DNA of 10,358 nucleotides from NBML01 sp029939535. Its GTDB lineage: Bacteria > Desulfobacterota > Desulfobacteria > Desulfobacterales > Desulfobacteraceae. Positions 1 to 7,232 of the stretch are shown here, in pieces (position 1 is the stretch's first letter; the number at the start of each line of letters is the position of its first letter). Under the pieces are notes generated by a model that saw only the letters and a list, made by a program, of their open reading frames with translations, ran no database searches and was not told the origin of the DNA. Where the stretch lies: the NCBI GenBank assembly GCA_029939535.1, contig JAOZST010000134.1:1-10358 (forward strand), written 5' to 3'. The position numbers were made by a program, and so were the translations under genes.

Positions 1-45
1 GATAATAAAAATCAGGATAATAAAAATCGGGTAAAGTAAAAATCG
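1..45. repeat. 15-bp direct tandem repeat, three copies, 3' of pyrE
   Basis: Three head-to-tail units are visible: GATAATAAAAATCAG (1-15), GATAATAAAAATCGG (16-30) and GTAAAGTAAAAATCG (31-45). The first two differ at one base; the third has diverged in its first half. The array touches the window edge, so the copy number is a minimum. It begins only a few bases beyond the pyrE stop codon, in what would be the 3' untranslated part of the long minus-strand operon. It shows no dyad symmetry, so it does not look like a terminator. Its function is unknown. Confidence 0.7.
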
Positions 46-51
46 ACCGGC

Positions 52-720
52 TTACTCAGCACCATATTCTTCCAGATATCTGTCAATTTTTTCCTTCATG
101 GCTGTATCCAGGATAACCCGGCCGTCAATGGTCCTCCCATGGAGAAAGGATTTGATATCTGAAATACTGACAATGGAGAAAATAGGTATTTCAAGGATAT
201 CTGCCACTTCTTTTAAGGCGTTCTGATCGGTTTTGCCCTTTTCCTGGCGGTTGACGCTGATGACAATTCCTTTTACCCGGGGATTATCACAGGTTTTTAA
301 AATTTCAAGGGATTCCCGGATGGCCTTGCCCGAAGTGATCACATCATCCACTAGAATGAGCCGGGTGTCCGAGGTCAATTCCATGCCAACCACAGCGCTT
401 TTATCCGCATAGGTTTTGGCTTCTTTTCGGTTAAATATATAGCCCTTGTCCAGGCCCAGGTCAGCCAGGGCCATGGATGCTGAAATACACAGGGGAATCC
501 CTTTATAGGCAGGCCCGTATATCCCGTCAAACTCCCGGCCGAAATGTTCCTGAATGGCCCTGGCATAATAGGTGCCAAGGATTTTGATTTTACTGCCCGT
601 ATCAAACATGCCGGTATTGATGAAATAGGGGGCGATCCTCCCGCTTTTCAGTTCAAATTCTCCAAATTTCAGGGCATTGCATTTTACGAGAAATTCAATA
701 AATTCTTCTTTATATGTCAT
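52..720 (-). CDS. pyrE: Orotate phosphoribosyltransferase
   Basis: PyrE joins orotate to PRPP to give OMP and pyrophosphate in de novo UMP synthesis, in the cytoplasm. Its 222 residues match the usual length of bacterial PyrE. The N-terminal substrate region (LKFGEFELKSGR, residues 17-28, then PYFINTG) and the PRPP-binding loop LILVDDVITSGKA (121-133) are both intact. I start at the ATG at 720 because AAGGA lies 7 bases upstream; an in-frame ATG at 750 would add ten residues but has no good ribosome binding site. The mobile catalytic loop reads RKEAKTYADKSAVVG (98-112). The two lysines K99 and K102 are kept, but the His of the Escherichia coli KDHGEGG loop is Tyr104, and the following Gly-Glu-Gly-Gly is Ala-Asp-Lys-Ser. 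It is the last gene of the operon, 93 bases after pyrK. Confidence 0.95.
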   Translation of the reverse strand: MTYKEEFIEFLVKCNALKFGEFELKSGRIAPYFINTGMFDTGSKIKILGTYYARAIQEHFGREFDGIYGPAYKGIPLCISASMALADLGLDKGYIFNRKEAKTYADKSAVVGMELTSDTRLILVDDVITSGKAIRESLEILKTCDNPRVKGIVISVNRQEKGKTDQNALKEVADILEIPIFSIVSISDIKSFLHGRTIDGRVILDTAMKEKIDRYLEEYGAE

Positions 721-813
721 GGATATTTCCTTGATTTTCCGGGTTATCATTGTAATGCCTGTTTAGATTCAGGTTCATATCTGGGTCCTGCAGTCCAGCC
801 GCATATCAGGGAT

Positions 814-1644
814 CTAGGACTGGCAGCGCCATGAAAAATACTGGGCCAGGTCCACGGGTTTTCCAGACTTCAACAAAGCTATGGTATTAAAATCAGCCAT
901 GGTCCTGAGGATTTTGGATTCAAATACAGGGCCATCCTTGCACACCACCTGTTCTCCGCATACACAGGCACCGCATACACCGAACCCGCACCGCATATAC
1001 CGCTCCAGGGAAACCTGGCAGGGGATTTTATTGTCTTCACAGATCATAAAGATTCTGTGCATCATGATTTCAGGACCGCAGGCATAGACCATTTCAAAGG
1101 GTCTTTTTTCGTCTTTTTTCCGGGTTTCAATTTCCTGTTCCAGAAGTTCTGTGACAAATCCCCTGTGTCCAAGGCTTCCGTCATCGGTACAGATTTGTCT
1201 CTTGATTTCAAACCGGTCTGGATAGAGGATAAATTCTTTGGACCTGGCTCCCTGGATGAAGAAAATGTGTTTGTCAAGGATCTCCACAAGGGGAGCCAGG
1301 GGGGCCATGCCGCAGCCACCTGCCACAATTGCAATATCAGGTGAGGGCATGGGTGTAAATCCGTTTCCAAAGGGCCCCCTGAACCCCATAAGATCCCCTG
1401 GTTTTAAACCAATGGCTTTTTTGGAAAAAATACCTTTGGCTTCTATGGTGATGCCAAATCGTTTTTTTTTATGATAGGAAATGGTATAGGGCTTTTCATC
1501 TATTCCGGGAATCCAGACCATAACAAACTGGCCCGGCTGAAAATCCAGGGAATGATCAAAGTACAGGGATGCAAAGTCTCTGGAATGAACTTCTTTCCGG
1601 GCAACCCTGAGCATGACAGGGGCTTGATGAATAAGGGGCTTCAT
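814..1644 (-). CDS. pyrK: Dihydroorotate dehydrogenase electron-transfer subunit PyrK
   Basis: PyrK is the FAD and 2Fe-2S subunit of class 1B dihydroorotate dehydrogenase and carries electrons from the PyrD FMN to NAD+. The 276 residues show a ferredoxin-reductase fold in order: flavin-binding KPYTIS (51-56), the nucleotide glycine loop AGGCGMAPL (108-116), the NAD-domain motif ACGPE (188-192), and a C-terminal 2Fe-2S site with Cys219, Cys224, Cys227 and Cys235 (pattern CGFGVCGACVCG, then C). An additional Cys229 sits within the cluster loop. GGGAG is 6 bases before the ATG. The start overlaps the pyrD stop as ATGA, which implies translational coupling and fits the PyrD2-PyrK2 complex known for this class. 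A tail of about 40 residues follows the cluster. Related reductase subunits (sulfhydrogenase gamma, NfnA type) share this fold, but adjacency to pyrD decides the call. Confidence 0.93.
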   Translation of the reverse strand: MKPLIHQAPVMLRVARKEVHSRDFASLYFDHSLDFQPGQFVMVWIPGIDEKPYTISYHKKKRFGITIEAKGIFSKKAIGLKPGDLMGFRGPFGNGFTPMPSPDIAIVAGGCGMAPLAPLVEILDKHIFFIQGARSKEFILYPDRFEIKRQICTDDGSLGHRGFVTELLEQEIETRKKDEKRPFEMVYACGPEIMMHRIFMICEDNKIPCQVSLERYMRCGFGVCGACVCGEQVVCKDGPVFESKILRTMADFNTIALLKSGKPVDLAQYFSWRCQS

Positions 1645-2570
1645 TGGGCACTCCCATTATTGGGAGCAGAAATAGTACCATGGGCCGCCCCCCTGATTTC
1701 CTCCATTGTGACATCATGATCTTGAAGCCAGGCCTCCAGTTCATTATTGACCTCTTGAAAAACATCAATTCCCCGGTAACGAACTGCAGAGCCAATGCCC
1801 ACCAGGCTGGCTCCGGCCATGATCATTTCCACGGCATCTTTTCCCGTGGTAACACCGCCAAGACCGATGATGGGGATGGAAACAGCCCTATAAATATCAT
1901 AGACACATCGAACGGCAATGGGGTGTATCATGGGTCCTGAAAGCCCGCCCTTTTGAAAGGCCAGCACCGGCATCCTGGCTTCAATATCAATGACCATGCC
2001 CGGTCCGGCAGTATTAATGGCGCAGATGGCATCTGCACCTGCATCTTCACATGCTTTGGCAATGCAGGCAATATCCGGGGCCTGGGGGGTGAGCTTGGCA
2101 ATCAAAGGAACATTAATGACTTTTTTAACGGCCGATACCACATCAAAGGAGGATTTTTCGTTTACACCGAAGATCATTCCATGCTGTTCGGAATTGGGGC
2201 AGGAAATATTGATTTCAATGCAATCCGGTTTTTTCCCAGACACAAATCCAGCAACATCCTGGTATTCCTGGACAGAACCCCCATAAACACTGGCAATAAG
2301 AGGGAAATCTCTTTTTTCCAGATCCTTCCACTCCTCTTCCATGTGGAGATATCCAGGGCTGGGCAGGCCCACGGCATTGATCATTCCATGACCCAGGTCA
2401 ATGACTGTTGGATTTTTATGGCCGTCTCTGGGGGAAGGGCCGATGGATTTCATGGTCACAAGACCGCATCCGTTTCTATGGACCCGTTTCAGTATCCCTG
2501 AATTGTTTCCAAGAACACCCGAAGCCAGTACAAGGGGGTTTTTTAATGTTTTTCCAAGAAAGTTTATCAT
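1641..2570 (-). CDS. pyrD: Dihydroorotate dehydrogenase, class 1B catalytic subunit
   Basis: This FMN-containing TIM-barrel enzyme oxidises dihydroorotate to orotate, the fourth step of pyrimidine synthesis. At 309 residues it has the typical class 1B length. Visible features are the N-terminal NPLVLASGVLGNN (11-23), the flavin lysine in TMKSIGPSPR (39-48), the active-site loop NISCPN (121-126) with catalytic Cys124, Lys159 in IAKLTP, and the FMN phosphate loops GLGGV (236-240) and GIGSA (258-262). A cysteine rather than serine as catalytic base is the hallmark of class 1 enzymes, and the partner pyrK overlapping its stop codon by four bases makes it class 1B. It lacks the N-terminal membrane helices of quinone-linked class 2 PyrD. 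The ATG at 2570 has only a weak ribosome binding site (GGACGG). The gene begins 86 bases after nqrF. Confidence 0.95.
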   Translation of the reverse strand: MINFLGKTLKNPLVLASGVLGNNSGILKRVHRNGCGLVTMKSIGPSPRDGHKNPTVIDLGHGMINAVGLPSPGYLHMEEEWKDLEKRDFPLIASVYGGSVQEYQDVAGFVSGKKPDCIEINISCPNSEQHGMIFGVNEKSSFDVVSAVKKVINVPLIAKLTPQAPDIACIAKACEDAGADAICAINTAGPGMVIDIEARMPVLAFQKGGLSGPMIHPIAVRCVYDIYRAVSIPIIGLGGVTTGKDAVEMIMAGASLVGIGSAVRYRGIDVFQEVNNELEAWLQDHDVTMEEIRGAAHGTISAPNNGSAQ

Positions 2571-2656
2571 TTCCGTCCAATAGCTGGTGTTGATGACATT
2601 TGTTTTATTCCGGCCGCAACAATTACCACGAAATGGGGGCCCGGAACAATGGTCTT

Positions 2657-3868
2657 TTAAAATTTATCATAAAATATCATCTCATCCTCCACACCCATAT
2701 CGTAGAGGGCATTGATAACAGAATCAATCATGGGGGGAGGACCGCAGAGATAATATTCAATTTCTGTGGGATCTTCATGGGAGCATAAATAGGCCCCGCA
2801 CAAATGGCTGTGGATGAAACCTGTAAGCCCTGTCCAATTGTCCTCTTTTTCCGGGCTTGACAGGGCAATATAATAGGAAAAATTGTCATGGCGCTGTTCC
2901 AGATTTTTAAACAATTCATCATAGAATATCTCTTTTCTTGACCTGGCTCCATACCAGAAGGAAATTTTTCGTTGGGTATGGATGCCGTCCAGCTGATGAA
3001 GGATATGGCTTCTCAAGGGCGCCATGCCCGCACCGCCGCCGATAAAGCACATTTCCCTGTTAGTATCCCTGGCCATGAAATCACCATAAGGTCCGCTGAT
3101 GATGACCTTGTCTCCGGGCTTGAGATTAAACACAAAGGAGGATCCGAATCCAGGTGGTATGCCCTCTGTACCCGGCGGGGGAGTGGCAATCCTGACATTC
3201 ATCATCATGATGTGGTTGTCATGGGGAGGATTGGCAAGGGAATAGGCCCTGAATCCCGGTTTAATACCCTTGGCCGTCAATTCCAGGAGATTGAATTTTT
3301 TCCATTCACTCACATATTTACTTTCAATATGAAAATCCTTGAAAGTTAAAACATATTCAGGCACATCAATCTGGATATAGGCACCTGCCTTGAAGTCCAT
3401 GGGGGTTTCCGGTTTCAGCACCAATTCCTTGATAAAGGTGGCCACATTTTTATTGGATACCACAACGGCATTTATTTTTTTAATACCAAAAATGGATTCC
3501 GGAACCTTGATTTCAAGATCTTCCTTTACCTTGAGCTGACAGGAAAGGCGTTTGCCTGCCAGTTTGTCTCTTCTGCTTAAATGGGCCAGCTCTGTGGGCA
3601 GGATACTGCCCCCACCCCGGGTCACCTCGCATTTGCACATGCCGCAGGACCCTGATCCGCCACAGGCCGAGGGAAGGAAAATCTCCTCATTGGACAGGGC
3701 AGACAAGAGGGATGGGTTGCCGCTGACCTTCAAGGTGTTTTCTTTATTGTTGTTGATTATGATCTCATGTTCCCCCTGGCTGGTTACCTTGGCTTCCACA
3801 AAAAGCAACACCGTGACCAGGACAGAGATAACACCTGTAAATACCAGTATGCTGATAAGGTAAATCAA
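2657..3868 (-). CDS. nqrF: Na+-translocating NADH:quinone reductase subunit F
   Basis: NqrF is the NADH-oxidising entry subunit of the Nqr sodium pump. Its 403 residues comprise a single N-terminal membrane helix (residues 2-25), a 2Fe-2S ferredoxin domain with Cys69, Cys75, Cys78 (SACGGSGSCGMC) and Cys110, and a ferredoxin-NADP reductase-like domain with FAD motif RAYSLAN (207-213), nucleotide loop GGGAGMAPLRS (277-287), WYGARS (305-310) and CGPPPM (375-380). The cysteine spacing matches Vibrio NqrF. The start codon is TTG at 3868, with a near-perfect AAGGAGG 6 bases upstream, and translation from it gives the expected MIYLIS N-terminus. It ends DKF, slightly shorter than the usual DDFGG-like tail. 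It is last of the nqr genes and is followed directly by pyrD. The NADH it consumes is a product of the PyrD-PyrK reaction. Confidence 0.97.
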   Translation of the reverse strand: MIYLISILVFTGVISVLVTVLLFVEAKVTSQGEHEIIINNNKENTLKVSGNPSLLSALSNEEIFLPSACGGSGSCGMCKCEVTRGGGSILPTELAHLSRRDKLAGKRLSCQLKVKEDLEIKVPESIFGIKKINAVVVSNKNVATFIKELVLKPETPMDFKAGAYIQIDVPEYVLTFKDFHIESKYVSEWKKFNLLELTAKGIKPGFRAYSLANPPHDNHIMMMNVRIATPPPGTEGIPPGFGSSFVFNLKPGDKVIISGPYGDFMARDTNREMCFIGGGAGMAPLRSHILHQLDGIHTQRKISFWYGARSRKEIFYDELFKNLEQRHDNFSYYIALSSPEKEDNWTGLTGFIHSHLCGAYLCSHEDPTEIEYYLCGPPPMIDSVINALYDMGVEDEMIFYDKF

Positions 3869-3920
3869 TTATTACCTCCTTGGAATTTTGTAAAGAATTT
3901 CAATTTTATAGGCCTCCCTT

Positions 3921-4529
3921 TTACAGGGTAATACCTGAGAACATCATAAATGTCATGGCCATGAGGCCGGCAATAATCATGGTGATGCCAAACCCTTCCA
4001 ATCCTTTGGGCACATCGGCATATTTTGTTTTTTTCCGGATGGCTGCCATGGATACAATGGCCAGCATCCAGCCAGTGCCTGAGCCAGCCCCGAAAACAAT
4101 GGATTCAATAAAGGTATAATCCCTTTCAACCATGAAAAGCGAGGTTCCGAGAATGGCGCAGTTTACGGCAATAAGGGGTAAAAATACTCCCAAAGCTGCA
4201 TAGAGCAGGGGTGAATATTTATCAATGATCATTTCCACGGCCTGGACAATGGCGGCAATGACGGCAATAAAAGTTATAAATTTTAAAAAGCTCAGGTCCA
4301 GGTCCGGAAACCCGGCCCAGGACAGGGCTCCGGGTGCCAGGAGCCCATGATAGATAATCCAGTTCACAGGACTTGTGACGCTGAGGACAAATATAACGGC
4401 AAAGCCCAGCCCTGCTGCGGTTTCAATATTTTTGGAAACCGCAATAAATGAGCACATCCCCAGAAAATATGCCAGCAGGATATTCCCGATAAAAACAGAA
4501 TTAATAAAAAGACTTAGTAAATCACCCAT
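3921..4529 (-). CDS. nqrE: Na+-translocating NADH:quinone reductase subunit E
   Basis: NqrE is a six-helix inner-membrane subunit that, with NqrD, forms the half-channel core of Nqr and holds an iron centre between the two proteins. The 202 residues are almost wholly hydrophobic. Cys26 (FLGMCSF) and Cys124 (AVNCAILG) are the membrane cysteines known to ligate the intramembrane cluster in the family. Other family signatures are SFLKFITFIAVIAAIVQ (80-96), FLPLIAVNCAI (116-126) and GSGTGWMLAI. AAGGAG lies 6 bases upstream of the ATG at 4529. The distance back to nqrD is 128 bases, unusually large for this operon, and is filled by a degenerate tandem repeat. RnfA is the paralogue in Rnf complexes; the neighbouring nqrF and nqrC identify this as Nqr. 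Confidence 0.96.
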   Translation of the reverse strand: MGDLLSLFINSVFIGNILLAYFLGMCSFIAVSKNIETAAGLGFAVIFVLSVTSPVNWIIYHGLLAPGALSWAGFPDLDLSFLKFITFIAVIAAIVQAVEMIIDKYSPLLYAALGVFLPLIAVNCAILGTSLFMVERDYTFIESIVFGAGSGTGWMLAIVSMAAIRKKTKYADVPKGLEGFGITMIIAGLMAMTFMMFSGITL

Positions 4530-4539
4530 TGACTGCTCC

Positions 4540-4647
4540 TTATTCCTTGCCTGTCCATTATTCCCTGCCTATTCACTGTGCCTTGTCGATTTGTTATTCC
4601 TTGTCTAATCATTGGCCTGATCATTGTTTGTTGCCTTGCTTTTTTCT
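4540..4647. repeat. Degenerate 18-bp tandem repeat between nqrE and nqrD
   Basis: Six consecutive 18-base blocks can be laid out without gaps: TTATTCCTTGCCTGTCCA (4540-4557), TTATTCCCTGCCTATTCA (4558-4575), CTGTGCCTTGTCGATTTG (4576-4593), TTATTCCTTGTCTAATCA (4594-4611), TTGGCCTGATCATTGTTT (4612-4629) and GTTGCCTTGCTTTTTTCT (4630-4647). Units 1, 2 and 4 are clearly related, unit 3 partly, and units 5 and 6 are marginal. On the coding strand each good unit carries AAGGAATAA or GGGAATAA, a ribosome-binding-site-like core close to the genuine nqrE site. The array fills most of the 128-base gap between the two genes. Confidence 0.65.
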
Positions 4648-4657
4648 GTTTTATTCA

Positions 4658-5290
4658 TCATCTTTTTTCCGGGGAAGGGCCTGCCAGGCTGTTTTTCAGC
4701 CAGACCAGAAGTCCGATAATGAAAAATGCGCCCGGAGCCAATACCATGAGTCCCATGTTCTGGTAGCCTGCATCAAATAGGAATTGGGGGATGATTGGAA
4801 TGCCGAAAAATTTCCCAGAACCCAGAAGTTCCCGTAAAAAGGCCACAAAAACCAGGATCAGGCCGTATCCTATGCCATTGGCAATGCCGTCCACAAAGGA
4901 ATCAATGGGATCATTGGCCAGGGCAAAGGCTTCAGCCCTGCCCAGTACAATGCAATTGGTTATGATCAATCCCACAAAAATGGACAGCTGCTTTGAGGTA
5001 TCATAGAAAAAAGCTTTTAGAATCTCATCTGTCACAATTACCAGGGAGGCAATAACAGCCAGCTCCACTATGATCCTGATATTGGAGGGTATTTTTTTGC
5101 GCAGGGATGAAATAATCAGACTGGAAAATGCCGTAACCACGGTCAGGGCAATGGCCATGACCAGGGCCGTGGACATTTTTACGGTAACGGCAAGGGCAGA
5201 ACATATGCCCAATACCTGGTAGGCAACAGGATTTTCCCTCCAGATTCCCCGGACCAGTATTTCCATGTATTCGCTTTTGTCTTTCAGCAT
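4658..5290 (-). CDS. nqrD: Na+-translocating NADH:quinone reductase subunit D
   Basis: NqrD is the membrane partner and inverted-topology paralogue of NqrE in the Nqr pump. The 210-residue product has about six hydrophobic segments. Cys30 (QVLGICSALAVT) and Cys113 (LIITNCIVLGRAEAFA) are the paired membrane cysteines that, with those of NqrE, bind the iron centre passing electrons across the bilayer. The NPIVDSF-like family segment appears as NDPIDSFVDGIANGIGYG (126-143). The ATG at 5290 is preceded by AGAGG at 5 bases. It lies 63 bases after nqrC. RnfE is the Rnf counterpart, but gene order and partners favour Nqr. Confidence 0.95.
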   Translation of the reverse strand: MLKDKSEYMEILVRGIWRENPVAYQVLGICSALAVTVKMSTALVMAIALTVVTAFSSLIISSLRKKIPSNIRIIVELAVIASLVIVTDEILKAFFYDTSKQLSIFVGLIITNCIVLGRAEAFALANDPIDSFVDGIANGIGYGLILVFVAFLRELLGSGKFFGIPIIPQFLFDAGYQNMGLMVLAPGAFFIIGLLVWLKNSLAGPSPEKR

Positions 5291-5353
5291 GGGACCTCTT
5301 TTATTTGTATAGTAACTTTTGTAATTGAAATATTTGCAATTGGATTTTCATTT

Positions 5354-6079
5354 TTATTTTATATCTCTGGCTTTCAGCTTTTTCTGGCGAAAGGTGATGG
5401 ACACAGCCTCATATTTGAGCAAAGTGGATTTAATGCCCTGGGAAAGGTATTTCCCGGTAAGGGTTGCCCCGGAAATACCATCCACAAAATGTTCCTGGTC
5501 CTTTTCCGGCAGGTTCTGGGTTTTTCCCTTGGCAATGCCCACGGAGACAAATTTATTCTGGGAGTTGAGTATCTTTTTCCCTTTAAAACTTTTCTGGAAC
5601 CAGGCGCTTTCAATTTCTCCCCCCAGCCCAGGGGTCTCGGAGTGGCTGAATATTGAAAAGCCTGACACGGTCTGGCCGTCGTTTTCAAAGGCCAGGTATC
5701 CCTGGATTTTCCCCCATAGTCCCCGGGTGTTGATGGGAAGAATATATCCCTGGATCACATCATCTGTCTGGAAAAAATACAGATGCATGGAATCCTGACT
5801 GTCTTTTTCAAGGATTTTCCCCTGGCTGTCCACGATGATTTCCCTTATATGGGTGTCATAGAGATTGTTAATCTGGTCCCTGGGCAGTTTCTTATTCCCA
5901 TCCATAAGACTGGCTGCCTTGAGAAGGTTGATCTTTTTATCCAGTTCAATATTTGCCTGCTGGAATCCTTTCAAACCTCCGGCTGCTGCCGTGATCATCA
6001 GGCTGCAGATCAAGGACATGCCCAGGGCAAACTTAATCACATTGATCCGGCTGTTTTTATCTGGTTTTGTTTCAGACAT
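5354..6079 (-). CDS. nqrC: Na+-translocating NADH:quinone reductase subunit C
   Basis: NqrC carries a covalently bound FMN on the periplasmic side, relaying electrons between the NqrD/E iron centre and NqrB. From the ATG at 6079 it has 241 residues: a short basic N-terminus, one membrane helix (about residues 14-35) and a soluble FMN-binding domain. The flavinylation motif DGISGAT (200-206) is intact, with Thr206 as the expected phosphoester attachment site; TPGLGGEI (149-156) is another family signature. An upstream in-frame ATG at 6142 would add 21 residues lying inside nqrB. I prefer 6079 because AGAGGA sits 6 bases before it and the resulting MSETKP start is of normal length. It overlaps nqrB by eight bases. 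FMN attachment needs the transferase ApbE, which is not encoded in this window. Confidence 0.95.
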   Translation of the reverse strand: MSETKPDKNSRINVIKFALGMSLICSLMITAAAGGLKGFQQANIELDKKINLLKAASLMDGNKKLPRDQINNLYDTHIREIIVDSQGKILEKDSQDSMHLYFFQTDDVIQGYILPINTRGLWGKIQGYLAFENDGQTVSGFSIFSHSETPGLGGEIESAWFQKSFKGKKILNSQNKFVSVGIAKGKTQNLPEKDQEHFVDGISGATLTGKYLSQGIKSTLLKYEAVSITFRQKKLKARDIK

Positions 6080-7232
6080 TGGGTATCCTCTTTGATGCTT
6101 TGTATTTAACAACCCCGTGGTCCAGCAGGGGGGCAAATACATTCATGAACAGGATGGCAAGCATTGTGCCCTCCACAAAGGCCGGGTTGATTACCCGGAT
6201 GGTCACGGTGAGAAACCCGATTAAAAATCCAAATACCCATCTCCCCGGGTTTGTGCCGGGAGCGGAAACAGGGTCAGTGGCCATAAAAGAGATTCCAAAC
6301 AAAAAGCCTCCGGCAGATAAATGATATAAGGGACCTGCATTTGCCCAGGACTCCCTTCCCCCGGGAATAAAGTAAAAAATTATTGATGTTACCACCAGTC
6401 CAGCAATTCCGCCAAGGATGATCCGGAAATTTCCAATGCGGGTTACCATGAGGAAAACAGCCCCTAAAAGGCAGCACAGGGCCGAGGTCTCGCCAATGCT
6501 GCCCGGCACAAATCCAAGGAAAAGATCGGACAATGAAAACCCTGAATCAACCAGGGCTTTTGTTATGGATTGTCCTTCCATGCCTGTGACGGCCAGGGCA
6601 GTGGCAGAGGAAATTCCGTCCACTGTGGTTTTACCGGCCACCCATATATTTCCAGACATGGACACAGGGTAGGAGAAAAAGAGAAAGGCCCTGGCAGTAA
6701 GGGCAGGGTTCAGGATATTCCTTCCCGTACCCCCAAACACTTCTTTTCCAATGACCACGCCGAATGATATGCCCAGGGCCACCTGCCACAGGGGAATGCT
6801 CGCAGGCAGGGTCAGGGGAAACAGCATTCCTGTTACCAGAAATCCCTCGCTGATCTTGTGTTTCCGGATAACGGCAAAAAGAATCTCCCAGAAAAATCCC
6901 ACCCCATAGGAAACAAGAATGATGGGCAAAACATAACCAGCACCAATGAGAAGTGAATTCAAGATCCCATGGGTTTCTCCTGCTGCAAGGCCGGACTGGT
7001 AACCAGTGTTGTATATTCCAAAGATCAGTACAGGTACAAGGGCAATGAGGACAAAACTCATATACCTTTTAAGATCCAGGTGATCACGGATAAAGGGAAG
7101 AATGGTATTTCCAGGGGAGGGCAGGAAAAAGAATGTCCTGGTGGCATCAAACAAAGGCTCAAGGCGCTTATATTTTCCTGAACCTGTAAAATCAGCTTCA
7201 TAGCGGTCAAATAATTTTTTCAGGGGTTTCAT
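6072..7232 (-). CDS. nqrB: Na+-translocating NADH:quinone reductase subunit B
   Basis: NqrB is the large membrane subunit that carries covalent FMN, riboflavin and the quinone-reducing, sodium-coupling site. The 386 residues contain an N-terminal cytoplasmic stretch and about ten membrane helices. Family signatures are RDHLDLKRYM (49-58), SEGFLVTGMLFPLTLP (128-143), GKEVFGGTGRNILNPALTARAF (162-183), GFVPGSIGETS (240-250) and FMATDPVSAPG (316-326). The flavinylation motif reads DGISSAT (205-211), so FMN should sit on Thr211; the usual SGAT has Ser in place of Gly. AAGGA is 6 bases upstream of the ATG, and that ATG overlaps the nqrA stop as ATGA. It is about 25 residues shorter than Vibrio NqrB, with no family motif missing. 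Confidence 0.96.
   Translation of the reverse strand: MKPLKKLFDRYEADFTGSGKYKRLEPLFDATRTFFFLPSPGNTILPFIRDHLDLKRYMSFVLIALVPVLIFGIYNTGYQSGLAAGETHGILNSLLIGAGYVLPIILVSYGVGFFWEILFAVIRKHKISEGFLVTGMLFPLTLPASIPLWQVALGISFGVVIGKEVFGGTGRNILNPALTARAFLFFSYPVSMSGNIWVAGKTTVDGISSATALAVTGMEGQSITKALVDSGFSLSDLFLGFVPGSIGETSALCCLLGAVFLMVTRIGNFRIILGGIAGLVVTSIIFYFIPGGRESWANAGPLYHLSAGGFLFGISFMATDPVSAPGTNPGRWVFGFLIGFLTVTIRVINPAFVEGTMLAILFMNVFAPLLDHGVVKYKASKRIPNV

Noticed and set aside
788..826. Imperfect inverted repeat CTGCAGTCC / GGACTGGCAG across the pyrK stop codon, considered as a terminator.
   Set aside because: The stem has a bulge and a 20-base loop, and the downstream side on the minus strand has no T run, so an intrinsic terminator is not supported.
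1953..2501. Long plus-strand open frame of about 180 codons opposite pyrD.
   Set aside because: It is an antisense shadow of a strongly conserved gene, with no recognisable domain and no initiation signal.
4529..4780. Plus-strand reading frame with a six-residue repeat (YSLPVH, YSLPIH and so on) opposite nqrD and nqrE.
   Set aside because: The peptide periodicity is only the translation of the 18-bp DNA repeat. It runs antisense into nqrD, has no ribosome binding site and resembles no protein family.
5312..5345. Near-palindrome AATTGAAATATTTGCAATT between nqrD and nqrC considered as a regulatory site.
   Set aside because: It lies in a very AT-rich 63-base gap where such symmetry is common, and no matching promoter boxes were found nearby.
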